The notes beneath the pieces were generated by a model. The model was not told the origin of the DNA and ran no database searches. It saw only the letters and a program-made list of their open reading frames with translations. Positions 51,781 through 59,923 of a stretch of 64,000 nt of DNA are shown piece after piece; position 1 is the stretch's first letter; every line of letters starts with the position of its first letter. A program made the translations under genes and the position numbers. Source of the stretch: Komagataeibacter melomenusus (GTDB taxonomy: Bacteria; Pseudomonadota; Alphaproteobacteria; Acetobacterales; Acetobacteraceae); assembly GCF_013155395.1 (NCBI RefSeq), contig NZ_JABJWC010000005.1, positions 1 to 64,000 of the forward strand. Direction: 5' to 3'.

Positions 51781-52599
51781 ATGCTTGGAAGTCTGCTGAT
51801 CGTTTTTCGTGAGGTCATGGAAGCGGGCCTGATCATCGGCATCGTGCTCGCGGCAACGCAGGGCATAGCGGGAAGGGGGCGCTGGGTGGCAGGCGGCATA
51901 GCCGCCGGCGTGGCGGGGGCTGCGGTGGTGGCGGCGTTTGCGGGCAGCCTCTCGGCGGCGCTGTCGGGCAACGGGCAGGATGTATTCTCGGCCACCATCC
52001 TGTGCATCGCGGTGGTCATGCTGGGCTGGCACAATATCTGGATGACCCGGCACGGGCGCGAGATGGCAGGCGACATGAAGGCGCTGGGCGCGCAAGTGGC
52101 CACCGGCCAGCGCTCGCTTGCGGCCATGGCCGTGGTGGTGGCCGTAGCGGTACTGCGCGAGGGGGTAGAGGTGGTGCTGTTCCTGTATGGCATTGCCGTC
52201 TCGACCCATTCCGGCCCGGTGCCGATGCTGGTGGGGGGCCTGCTGGGCATTGTGGCGGGCGGCGGCATGTCGTGGCTGCTGTATCGCGGGCTGATCGTCA
52301 TCCCGCTGCACCGCCTGTTTGCCGTGACCGGCCTGCTCATCGCCCTGCTGGCCGCAGGCATGGCCAGCCAGGCCGCAGCCCTGCTGGCGGGCGATGATAT
52401 CGTGCCCGCTCTGGGCTACGAGGTGTGGGATACATCGTGGCTGCTGTCTGACGGCAGCATGGTGGGGCGCGCCGCCAAGGCACTGGTGGGGTATTCCGAC
52501 CGGCCCATGGGCATCCAGCTCGTGGCATGGGGAGTAACGCTGGCGGTGATGCTGATCGCGACCCGACTGGTGCGCAGGCAGGCTGTGATAAAATCATAA
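51781..52599 (+). CDS. FTR1-family high-affinity iron permease
   Basis: A 272-residue inner-membrane protein with seven hydrophobic segments. Two RExxE iron-translocation motifs are visible: REVME near residue 10 and REGVE in AVAVLREGVEVVLFLYG. The C-terminal half shows the GMASQAAALL and GYSDRPMGIQLVAWG typical of FTR1 permeases. It follows the cupredoxin gene by 2 bases. It has no ferredoxin or P19 partner here, so the system looks minimal. Confidence 0.9.
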   Translation: MLGSLLIVFREVMEAGLIIGIVLAATQGIAGRGRWVAGGIAAGVAGAAVVAAFAGSLSAALSGNGQDVFSATILCIAVVMLGWHNIWMTRHGREMAGDMKALGAQVATGQRSLAAMAVVVAVAVLREGVEVVLFLYGIAVSTHSGPVPMLVGGLLGIVAGGGMSWLLYRGLIVIPLHRLFAVTGLLIALLAAGMASQAAALLAGDDIVPALGYEVWDTSWLLSDGSMVGRAAKALVGYSDRPMGIQLVAWGVTLAVMLIATRLVRRQAVIKS

Positions 52600-52658
52600 A
52601 AGTTTCCGGGTGCCGTCTTTGATCCAAAAAGGCGGCGTTCTTTGAAGCTTCTTGAAAT
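52597..52658 (+). repeat. Dispersed repeat R1, copy ending the FTR1 gene
   Basis: AAAAGTTTCCGGGTGCCGTC, then CAAAAAGGCGGCGTTCTTTG and AAGCTTCTTGAAA; module 2 is cut short. The repeat begins at the stop codon of the permease gene. Confidence 0.8.
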
Positions 52659-52700
52659 CTGACAAAGCCACGGGCGGGCGGGCATAAAAAGCTTCCCTTC

Positions 52701-52717
52701 ATGCCCCCCATGGGTAT
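52701..52717. promoter_or_regulatory. CsoR-type operator upstream of the copL-copA-copB operon
   Basis: ATGCCCCCCATGGGTAT: it differs from the copA-ATPase site (47363-47379) at only a few positions and keeps the C-rich centre and GGTAT arm. It lies 46 bases before the first gene of the operon. Confidence 0.6.
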
Positions 52718-52762
52718 TATGGGCAGCAGTTTGCAACGCCTCACGGCGGATGGGAGTGCGCA

Positions 52763-53152
52763 ATGTTCACGGCACGGGGCCGGACATGGATTGGCCTGCT
52801 GGTCTGGCTGCTGATGCAGGCGGGGCTGTTTCCCGGCGCCGTTTCCGCCCCCGTCGCCCACGCCCATCCGCTGGCCACGGCCTGCGCCATGGCGCCTGAT
52901 TGCATGACCCCCGCGCACATGATGCACATGGCCCACATGCATCATGCCCGCCACGATCCCGCCCCCGCCAGCCAGGACCCGTGCTGCCATGTGCATGCGG
53001 GCCTGTCGGACATGCCTGCGCCACCCGTGGCCGAGCGCCTGACCGGCCTGTCTGCCGAGGGAACACGGGCTTTCATCGCCACCCGGCAGGCTCCGGCTGT
53101 GGGTGGCGACTGGCTACCGCCCCTGCGACCGCCCAAAATCCGCAACATCTGA
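52763..53152 (+). CDS. His/Met-rich exported copper protein (CopL/DUF2946-like)
   Basis: A 129-residue protein with a signal peptide (IGLLVWLLMQAGLFPGAVSA) and a metal-binding stretch (MTPAHMMHMAHMHHARHDP, CCHVH), ending in RPPKIRNI. Similar small proteins stand at the head of copper resistance operons in Xanthomonas (CopL) and related bacteria. A GGGAG site precedes the ATG. A CsoR-like operator lies just upstream. It probably binds or senses periplasmic copper. Confidence 0.7.
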   Translation: MFTARGRTWIGLLVWLLMQAGLFPGAVSAPVAHAHPLATACAMAPDCMTPAHMMHMAHMHHARHDPAPASQDPCCHVHAGLSDMPAPPVAERLTGLSAEGTRAFIATRQAPAVGGDWLPPLRPPKIRNI

Positions 53153-53233
53153 ACACGTCACCGCGTTTCGGCGCCTGTCCTGTCTGGTACGGGGCGGGCT
53201 CTGACTGACCTGTTTCCTTGTCGGATTTTTCCT

Positions 53234-55189
53234 ATGTTGATTCCGTCTCGCAACCGGGGCGGCCTGAGCCGTCGCCGTTTTGTAACGGGGCTGAGCGCAG
53301 GGGGGCTTGTGGCCGCCCTGCCCCGCCCGCTTCTGGCCCGCACGCCAACTGCTGGCCAAATTCCCCCCGTGGCCCGCCCACGCTGGGACCTGCGCGTGGG
53401 CCGCACCCGTATTGAAATCGACCGCAAGGTGCTGCATGCGCCCTGCATTGGCGGGGACGTGCCCGGCCCCATCCTGCGCTGGCGGCAGGGGGATACGGTA
53501 AGCATCAACGTCACCAACACGCTGGCGGATGAAGAGACCTCCATCCACTGGCATGGCCTGCGCCTGCCCGCCGCCATGGATGGCGTGCCGGGGCTGAGCT
53601 TTGCGGGCATTGCGCCTGGCAAGACGTTTACCTACCGCTTTCCCATAACCCAGAGCGGCACGTACTGGTACCACAGCCATTCCGGCATGCAGGAGGCGCA
53701 GGGGCTGTATGGCGCGATCGTCATTGATCCGCCCGCGCCCGACCCGCAGCCCTGCGCGCGTGACTACGTTATCCTGCTGTCGGAATGGAGCGATGTCTCG
53801 CCCATGGACATGCTGGACAACCTCAAGATGCAGGATGACTACTATGTCTTCCGCCAGCGCACGCTGGCCTCCCTCCCGCGCGAGGCCAGAGCCGCAGGCG
53901 GCACGCTGGCCGCGCTGAAGGACCGGCTGGCCTGGTCGCGCATGCGCATGGCCGCAACCGACATCGCTGACGTAACGGGCGTGATCTATACCTACCTGCT
54001 CAACGGCCATGCGCCCGACATGAACTGGAATGCCATCTTCACCCCCGGCGAGCGGGTGCGGCTGCGCTTCATCAATGGCGCCTCGATGACCTTTTTCGAC
54101 ATCCGCATACCAGGGCTGGAAATGCTGGTGGTCGCCGCCGACGGCAATGCGGTCGAACCCGTGCCGGTGGATGAATTCCGCATAGGCGTGGCCGAGACCT
54201 ATGACGTGATCGTGCAGCCCACGCAGGCGCGTGCCTACACCATCTTTGCCCAGAGCGAAGACCGCACCGGCTACGCCCGGGGCACGCTGGCCCCGCAACC
54301 GGGCATGAGCGGCCCCATCCCCCCCATGGACCCACGCCCGGTGCGCACCATGGTCGATATGGGCATGGGCGACATGAAACCCGGCGAAAGCATGCACGGC
54401 ATGGCCATGCCGGGGCACAGGCATGGCAGCGCAATGGCCGGCATGGATATGGCCGATCATAAAACGCAGCCCCCCATGAGCGGCATGCCCATGCCGCGCC
54501 ACGAAGAGGGCGCGATGGATGACATGGACATGAAGGACATGCAGCCCGCACCAACGGCGCTGGGTGGACACGGGCACGGGCACAGCCTGCCCATGCCTGC
54601 CGCCCACCTGCACAAACCCGGGACAATGGACCATGACGCACCCGCCGCCGACATGGCGCCCGTGCTGGAAGTGGACGATCCCGGCCCCCCGCCCCTGAAC
54701 GTGGAAAACCAGAACATCGCCCGCATGCCGACCGACCGCCTGGCCAGTCCCGGCGACGGGCTGGAGCATAATGGCCGCCGCGTGCTCAGCTACAGCCAGT
54801 TGCGCGCCACCCGGCCAGGCACCGACCCGAGGCCGCCCACGCGCGAAATCATCATGCACCTCACGGGCAACATGGAGCGCTATATCTGGGGCTTCAACGG
54901 GCGCAAATTTTCCGAATCAGGGCCGATCCGGCTCAGGCGCAACGAACGCGTGCGCTTTACCCTCATCAACGACACGATGATGGAGCACCCCATTCACCTG
55001 CATGGATTATGGAGCGAACTTGAAAACGGACAGGGCGCCTACCGCCCCTACAAGCACACCCTCATCTCGCAGCCCGGCTCGAAGCTGAGCTATCTTGTCA
55101 CGGCAGATGCGCCGGGACTGTGGGCCTATCACTGCCACCTCATGCTGCATATGGAAACGGGCATGTTCCGCACGGTGATCGTGGAATGA
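53234..55189 (+). CDS. copA: Multicopper oxidase of the copper resistance system (CopA/PcoA)
   Basis: A periplasmic oxidase of 651 residues with a Tat leader (LSRRRFVTGLSAGGLVAAL). The copper ligands are in TSIHWHGL, YWYHSHSG, HPIHLHGLW and AYHCHLMLHMETGMF. A long methionine/histidine-rich insertion (about residues 370-460, MGMGDMKP and repeated MxM/MxxM patterns) is typical of CopA proteins. It is thought to oxidise Cu(I) and bind copper. Its stop overlaps the copB start (ATGA). Confidence 0.92.
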   Translation: MLIPSRNRGGLSRRRFVTGLSAGGLVAALPRPLLARTPTAGQIPPVARPRWDLRVGRTRIEIDRKVLHAPCIGGDVPGPILRWRQGDTVSINVTNTLADEETSIHWHGLRLPAAMDGVPGLSFAGIAPGKTFTYRFPITQSGTYWYHSHSGMQEAQGLYGAIVIDPPAPDPQPCARDYVILLSEWSDVSPMDMLDNLKMQDDYYVFRQRTLASLPREARAAGGTLAALKDRLAWSRMRMAATDIADVTGVIYTYLLNGHAPDMNWNAIFTPGERVRLRFINGASMTFFDIRIPGLEMLVVAADGNAVEPVPVDEFRIGVAETYDVIVQPTQARAYTIFAQSEDRTGYARGTLAPQPGMSGPIPPMDPRPVRTMVDMGMGDMKPGESMHGMAMPGHRHGSAMAGMDMADHKTQPPMSGMPMPRHEEGAMDDMDMKDMQPAPTALGGHGHGHSLPMPAAHLHKPGTMDHDAPAADMAPVLEVDDPGPPPLNVENQNIARMPTDRLASPGDGLEHNGRRVLSYSQLRATRPGTDPRPPTREIIMHLTGNMERYIWGFNGRKFSESGPIRLRRNERVRFTLINDTMMEHPIHLHGLWSELENGQGAYRPYKHTLISQPGSKLSYLVTADAPGLWAYHCHLMLHMETGMFRTVIVE

Positions 55190-56031
55190 GGCGCGCACTC
55201 CTTGCCGCAGCCCTGCTGCTACCTGTCACAGCCCTGCCCGCGCTGGCCCGGAGCCAAACCCATGGCCAGACTATAACCACGGCCCGGAAAACCGCGACCG
55301 CAACCCTGCGCAAGCCCCCGCCAGGGCCCGCCTATCACGCTGCCGATGCCCCCACCAACGCCCCCGTGGCCTATGTGGGCGGGATGAAGCCGGTCATGGA
55401 CCAGGGCCGCTACCTTCATGGCATTCTCGATCAGCTTGAGGGGCGTTACGCACCCGGTGGCACCGATTTCCGCTGGGATGGCGAAGCTTGGTACGGTGGC
55501 GACTACAACCGGCTGTGGCTCAAGTCGGAGGGCACGCTCGAGCATGGCCGCCTGCATGATGGCGACCACGAACTGCTGTACAGCCGCGCGGTCTCGCCCT
55601 ACTGGAACGTGCAGGCGGGTGTCCGCGCCGATATTGATGATGGCCCCACCCGCACATGGGGCGCGCTGGGCGTACAGGGGCTGGCGCTGTACCAGTTCGA
55701 GTTCCAGGCCACCGCCTATGTCAGCGACCGGGGGCGCTTTGCCTCCCGTATCGAGGGATCATACGATTTCCTGCTCACCAACCGGCTCATCTTGCAGCCA
55801 CAGGCGGAGTTCAATCTCTATACCAAATCCGACCCGGCGCGGCAGGTGGGGGCCGGGCTTTCCGATGTGGATGCGGGGCTGCGCCTGCGCTACGAGGTCT
55901 GGCGCAAATTCGCACCCTATGTGGCCGTATCCTATGCGGGGTATCTGACACAGGCCCGCCGCATCGTGCATGACCAGCATGGCGAGAGCGGGGCGCTGCG
56001 CCTTACCTTTGGCGTGCGGAGCTGGTTCTGA
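55186..56031 (+). CDS. copB: Copper resistance outer-membrane protein (CopB/PcoB)
   Basis: A 281-residue barrel protein with a signal peptide (RALLAAALLLPVTALPALA) and C-terminal phenylalanine (FGVRSWF), matching CopB. The mature start here is short: the Met-rich N-terminal repeats usual in CopB are nearly absent. The family core is recognised from LWLKSEGTLEHGRLHDGD, LLYSRAVSPYWNVQAGVRAD and YVAVSYAGYLTQ. Translation is coupled to copA through ATGA. It ends 6 bp before the convergent epimerase gene, with no terminator between them. Confidence 0.88.
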   Translation: MRRALLAAALLLPVTALPALARSQTHGQTITTARKTATATLRKPPPGPAYHAADAPTNAPVAYVGGMKPVMDQGRYLHGILDQLEGRYAPGGTDFRWDGEAWYGGDYNRLWLKSEGTLEHGRLHDGDHELLYSRAVSPYWNVQAGVRADIDDGPTRTWGALGVQGLALYQFEFQATAYVSDRGRFASRIEGSYDFLLTNRLILQPQAEFNLYTKSDPARQVGAGLSDVDAGLRLRYEVWRKFAPYVAVSYAGYLTQARRIVHDQHGESGALRLTFGVRSWF

Positions 56032-56037
56032 GCGGGC

Positions 56038-57045
56038 TCAGGCGGGGGCAGGCACGCCGTAATAGTCACGGTACCACGCAACAAAGGCATCCACCCCCGC
56101 CTGCACGGAGGTGGTGGGGCGAAAGCCGGTCAACTCCTGCAAAGCCGTGCAGTCCGCCCAGGTGCGCGGCACGTCACCGGGCTGCATGGGCAGGTAATGG
56201 CACACGCATCTGCGCCCCAGCGCCATCTCGATCGCCTGAATGAACGCCATGAGGCTGACCGGCTCGCCATTGCCGATATTGACCACCCGGTAAGGGGCAA
56301 CCGGGCTCGCGCCGCGGTCGCCTTCCCCCGGTGCGGGCACGGGGCGGGCGGACAGGCGGAGGACCGCCTCGACGATATCGTCGATATAGGTAAAATCCCG
56401 CTCCATGTCGCCATTGTTGTAAACATCGATCGCACGCCCCGCGAGCGTATTGGCGGTGAATTTGAACAGCGCCATGTCAGGCCGCCCCCACGGCCCGTAC
56501 ACCGTAAAGAAGCGGAAGGCCGTGATGGGCAGGTTCCACAGATGGGCGTAGGAATGGGCCAGATCCTCGGTTGCCTTCTTGGTGGCGGCATACAGGCTGA
56601 GCGGATGGTCGCAGCGCTGGTCCTCGGCAAAGGGAGTGACCGGGCTGGCCCCATAGACGGAGGATGTCGAGGCGATCATGAGGTGGGGCACGGCACAGCG
56701 CCGGGCCTGCTCGAGCACGTTATAGGTGCCCACAAGGTTGGCGCTGACATACGAGCCCGGATTTTCCATGCCGTAGCGCACGCCTGCCTGTGCCGCGAGG
56801 TGGATGACCCGTTCCGGCCTGCACTGCTCAAAGGCGTTGCCCAGGGCCTGCGCATCCTCGAGCATGAATTCATTGCAGGTAAAACCCGCGTATTCCCGCA
56901 GCAGGGCATGGCGCCGGCGCTTGAGCATGACATCGTAATAGGGGGTCATGCCATCGATGCCGGTTACCGCATGGCCTTCGCGCAGCAGCCGCCGTGCCAC
57001 ATGAAAACCGATGAACCCGGCGGTGCCGGTAACAAGAATACGCAT
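56038..57045 (-). CDS. NAD-dependent sugar epimerase (UDP-glucuronate 4-epimerase-like)
   Basis: A 335-residue extended SDR: the nucleotide motif is GTAGFIGFHVARRLL, the catalytic triad lies in STSSVYG and YAATKKATE, and the substrate loop reads TAFRFFTVYGPWGRPDMALFKFT. This set is typical of the UDP-glucuronate 4-epimerase (LpsL/Cap1J) group that supplies UDP-galacturonate to capsule or lipopolysaccharide. Two ATGs (57048 and 57045) are near GGAG; the second has better spacing. Confidence 0.83.
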   Translation of the reverse strand: MRILVTGTAGFIGFHVARRLLREGHAVTGIDGMTPYYDVMLKRRRHALLREYAGFTCNEFMLEDAQALGNAFEQCRPERVIHLAAQAGVRYGMENPGSYVSANLVGTYNVLEQARRCAVPHLMIASTSSVYGASPVTPFAEDQRCDHPLSLYAATKKATEDLAHSYAHLWNLPITAFRFFTVYGPWGRPDMALFKFTANTLAGRAIDVYNNGDMERDFTYIDDIVEAVLRLSARPVPAPGEGDRGASPVAPYRVVNIGNGEPVSLMAFIQAIEMALGRRCVCHYLPMQPGDVPRTWADCTALQELTGFRPTTSVQAGVDAFVAWYRDYYGVPAPA

Positions 57046-57190
57046 CATGAACTCCACAACCCCCACGGCCACCTGCCCCGGCCACCGCATGCGGTCTTAG
57101 CGTGACAGGGCGCAATGGGTGAGTCCTGTTATCGGGACACACCCGGCGCATAAACACATGCGCGGCCCCCGCGCCCTGCCCCGACCGGGT

Positions 57191-57652
57191 TCAGATGGGC
57201 AGGTCACGGCTGGCGGCGATCGCCTCCATGGCGATATAGGATGTGACCGTATCGAGGTCGACCCGGTTGATCAGGGTGCGGTAGATATTGTCAAACGAGT
57301 CCATGTCCTCGGTGATGATCTTGAGCATGTAATCGTAATCGCCCGCGATGCGGTAGAAATCGATCACATTGGGGATGTCGTTGACAGCCTTGTGAAACCG
57401 CTCCAGCCACTCACGTGAGTGGCTGCGCGTGCGCACCATGACAAAAACCGTAAGCCCCAGCCCCAGCCTTGCCGGATCAAGCCGCAGGGTGCGCTCGCCT
57501 GCCAGGCCGCGCGCGCGCAGGGCGTTGAGCCGCCGCCAGCAGGCATTCTGTGACAGGCCGACCCGCTCGGCCAGTTCACGCTGCGACAGGCCCGCATCCT
57601 TTTGCAGGGCGCGCAATATGGCACGATCAAAATGATCCAGTTTTTCGCTCAT
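57191..57652 (-). CDS. Lrp/AsnC-family transcriptional regulator
   Basis: A 153-residue regulator with the helix-turn-helix (FDRAILRALQKDAGLSQREL, RVGLSQNACWRRLNAL) and a C-terminal RAM effector domain. It is divergent from the class V aminotransferase gene with 110 bp between the starts, so it probably controls that gene. Lrp-type proteins usually sense an amino acid. Confidence 0.9.
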   Translation of the reverse strand: MSEKLDHFDRAILRALQKDAGLSQRELAERVGLSQNACWRRLNALRARGLAGERTLRLDPARLGLGLTVFVMVRTRSHSREWLERFHKAVNDIPNVIDFYRIAGDYDYMLKIITEDMDSFDNIYRTLINRVDLDTVTSYIAMEAIAASRDLPI

Positions 57653-57762
57653 AACCGATCATATGACACCATCAACCCGCATGCACAGCATGAAATAGGG
57701 AAAAATATTGCCCAAAAGCCGATTAACATCACCGTGTAACGCGCTTTTGTGGGGAACACGCC

Positions 57763-59238
57763 ATGCAGATGGATGACACGTCTTTTTCAGAGTTTGCCGC
57801 CAGCCTGCACGCTGCTGGCCATGCGGGCCTGCGCGCGGGCCTGATCGGGGAAGGCGCGCCCGTTCCCGGCCCGTTTGGCGTCAGGCCACTGGTCTATGCC
57901 GATTATGTCGCCTCGGGCCGGGCGCTGAAGCAGGTCGAGGAATTCGTGCTCACGCGCGTGCTGCCCTATTACGCCAACTCCCATACCGAGGCCTCGTTCT
58001 GCGGGGGGTACATGACCCGCATGCGCCGCGCCGCGCGGGCACGGATCGCCCGGCTGTGCGGCGCGGGCGAAGGGTTCTCCACCGTGTTCTGCGGCGCGGG
58101 CGCGACCGCGGGGCTCAACCGGCTGGTGCACCTGCTTGGCGTGCCCGAGGCGGCACAGGCAGGCGCGCGCCCCGTGCTGTTCATCGGGCCGTACGAGCAT
58201 CACTCCAACATCCTGCCCTGGCGTGAAAGCGGGGCGGAGGTCATCACCATTGGCGAAGCCCCTGAAGGCGGCCCGGACCTTGAACAGCTTGACCGCGCCC
58301 TGGCCGCAACCGACCCCGCGCGGCTGCGCATCGGGGCCTTTTCGGCCGCCTCGAACGTAACAGGCATCATCACCGATGTGGATGCCGTGACAAAAGTGCT
58401 CAAACGCCACGGCGCGCTGGCGGTGTGGGATTACGCCGGGGGCGGGCCGTACCTGCCCATCAGCATGCGGGCGGGCACGCCGTATGAGAAGGATGCCGTG
58501 GTGCTCTCGGCGCATAAATTCGTGGGCGGGCCTGCGGCATCGGGCATCATGATCGTGCGTGATGCCGCCGTGTCACGCACGCGCCCGGTCTTTACCGGCG
58601 GCGGCACGGTGCGGTTCGTCTCGCCGTGGGGGCATGATTATTCGACCAGCCTCGAAAGCCGCGAGGAAGCAGGCACCCCCAATGTCATTGGCGATATCCG
58701 CGCAGCCCTCGCCTTCATGGTCAAGGACGCCATGGGGCAGGACTGGCTCGACGGGCGCCACCAGGCCCTGCGCAGCCGCGCCGAGCAGGTCTGGCGGCGC
58801 AACCCGCATATCGAGATCGTGGGCAACGCGCAGGCGCGCCATGCCCTGCCCATCTTCTCCTTCCGCGTGCATGGAGCAGCGGCGGGCGAGATGGTGCACC
58901 AGCAGCTTTTCACGCGCATGCTCTCCGACGGATATGGCATCCAGGCCCGGGGCGGCTGCGCCTGCGCAGGCCCTTACGCGCACAGCCTGCTGGATATTGA
59001 CGAACCCCTGTCGAACACCCTGCGCCAGGCCATTCTCAACGGTGATGAGATCCGCAAGCCGGGCTGGACGCGGCTGAACTTCTGCGCGCTGATGGATGAT
59101 GCCAAGGCGGATTTCATCATCCGCTCGGTCGATGAACTCGCCCGCAACCCCGCATCCATGGCGCAGGCCTATGTATGCGACCCCAAAACCGCCCGCTTCC
59201 GCGCGGAGCCGGTGCCACAGGCCGAAACCATGGCCTGA
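57763..59238 (+). CDS. PLP-dependent class V aminotransferase (cysteine desulfurase/selenocysteine lyase-like)
   Basis: A 491-residue class V aminotransferase. The PLP lysine is in VVLSAHKFVGGPAASG; the cofactor loop is GAGATAGLNRLVHLL and the binding aspartate in AVWDYAGGGPYLPI. The active-site loop RGGCACAGPYAH contains two cysteines, where SufS/Csd-type enzymes keep the catalytic cysteine. The length exceeds SufS by about 80 residues because of a longer N-terminus and tail. The divergent Lrp regulator suggests an amino acid substrate. No Fe-S assembly genes are near, so it may be a sulfur-transferring, lyase or other PLP enzyme. Confidence 0.82.
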   Translation: MQMDDTSFSEFAASLHAAGHAGLRAGLIGEGAPVPGPFGVRPLVYADYVASGRALKQVEEFVLTRVLPYYANSHTEASFCGGYMTRMRRAARARIARLCGAGEGFSTVFCGAGATAGLNRLVHLLGVPEAAQAGARPVLFIGPYEHHSNILPWRESGAEVITIGEAPEGGPDLEQLDRALAATDPARLRIGAFSAASNVTGIITDVDAVTKVLKRHGALAVWDYAGGGPYLPISMRAGTPYEKDAVVLSAHKFVGGPAASGIMIVRDAAVSRTRPVFTGGGTVRFVSPWGHDYSTSLESREEAGTPNVIGDIRAALAFMVKDAMGQDWLDGRHQALRSRAEQVWRRNPHIEIVGNAQARHALPIFSFRVHGAAAGEMVHQQLFTRMLSDGYGIQARGGCACAGPYAHSLLDIDEPLSNTLRQAILNGDEIRKPGWTRLNFCALMDDAKADFIIRSVDELARNPASMAQAYVCDPKTARFRAEPVPQAETMA

Positions 59239-59244
59239 AAAGAA

Positions 59245-59288
59245 TAAAAGTTCCTGGGTACCGCCTTTTTTCAAAAAGGCGGCACTCT
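59245..59288 (+). repeat. Dispersed repeat R1, copy between convergent genes
   Basis: AAAAGTTCCTGGGTACCGCC, then TTTTTTCAAAAAGGCGGC, with module 2 lost. It fills the gap between the aminotransferase and GST-like genes. Confidence 0.8.
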
Positions 59289-59912
59289 TCAACCCAGTAA
59301 AACCGGCGCATCGCCCTCGCGCCACGGGGCCACACGCTCCATACCCCGCGTAAACAGCGGCATGGCCAGAAAGGCCCCCAGCCACGCCTGCACGCGCGGC
59401 AGGGGGCAGGTGGCAAACCAGTCAGGGTCAGTCGCCGCGAACTGGCGCACGAAGGGCGCAATGGCGGCATCCGTCATGCCAGCCTGCACACCGTGCAAAA
59501 ACGGGGCGGAATGCAGCGCCGCTTCAAGCCCGTGCAGGATGTGCAATGCTTCCGCCCGGTGGTGCAGCGCATCCGACTGGTAGCGGGTCGCGTATTTGTA
59601 GCGGTCGAGATGATGTTTGAACGGCCCATCATTGCGCGCGATCAGGTCGCGCCGCGTGCCGGGCCGCCAGTGCAGCGGGTCGTGACGGACCAGCGCCCGG
59701 TCCATGATCTCGAGGCTTTCGGCAATGACATGGCCATCAGGCAGGACCAGCACCGGCACCGTGCCCTTGGGCGAGGCCCGCAGCATGGCGGCAGGCTTGG
59801 CCGCCAGCCTGACCTCGCGCAGTGCGCAGGGCGTTTCACTCGCCAGCAGCGCCAGCCGTGCCCGCATGGCATACGGGCAGCGGCGGAAACTGTACAGCAC
59901 GGGCCATGTCAT
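59289..59912 (-). CDS. Glutathione S-transferase-like protein
   Basis: A 207-residue protein whose N-terminus (VLYSFRRCPYAMRARLAL) has the CPYA redox motif of omega-type or glutaredoxin-like GSTs. PKGTVPVLVLPDG and ESLEIMDRAL complete the thioredoxin-fold half; the second half is helical. It starts 11 bp after the MFS gene on the same strand and is probably cotranscribed. It may protect against electrophiles or act on a compound exported by that transporter. Confidence 0.85.
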   Translation of the reverse strand: MTWPVLYSFRRCPYAMRARLALLASETPCALREVRLAAKPAAMLRASPKGTVPVLVLPDGHVIAESLEIMDRALVRHDPLHWRPGTRRDLIARNDGPFKHHLDRYKYATRYQSDALHHRAEALHILHGLEAALHSAPFLHGVQAGMTDAAIAPFVRQFAATDPDWFATCPLPRVQAWLGAFLAMPLFTRGMERVAPWREGDAPVLLG

Positions 59913-59923
59913 GCCGCCTGCCC

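Noticed and set aside
53114-54859. 581-codon open frame on the - strand
   Set aside because: Shadow of the CopA multicopper oxidase gene; its His-rich content only mirrors the Met/His codons on the other strand.
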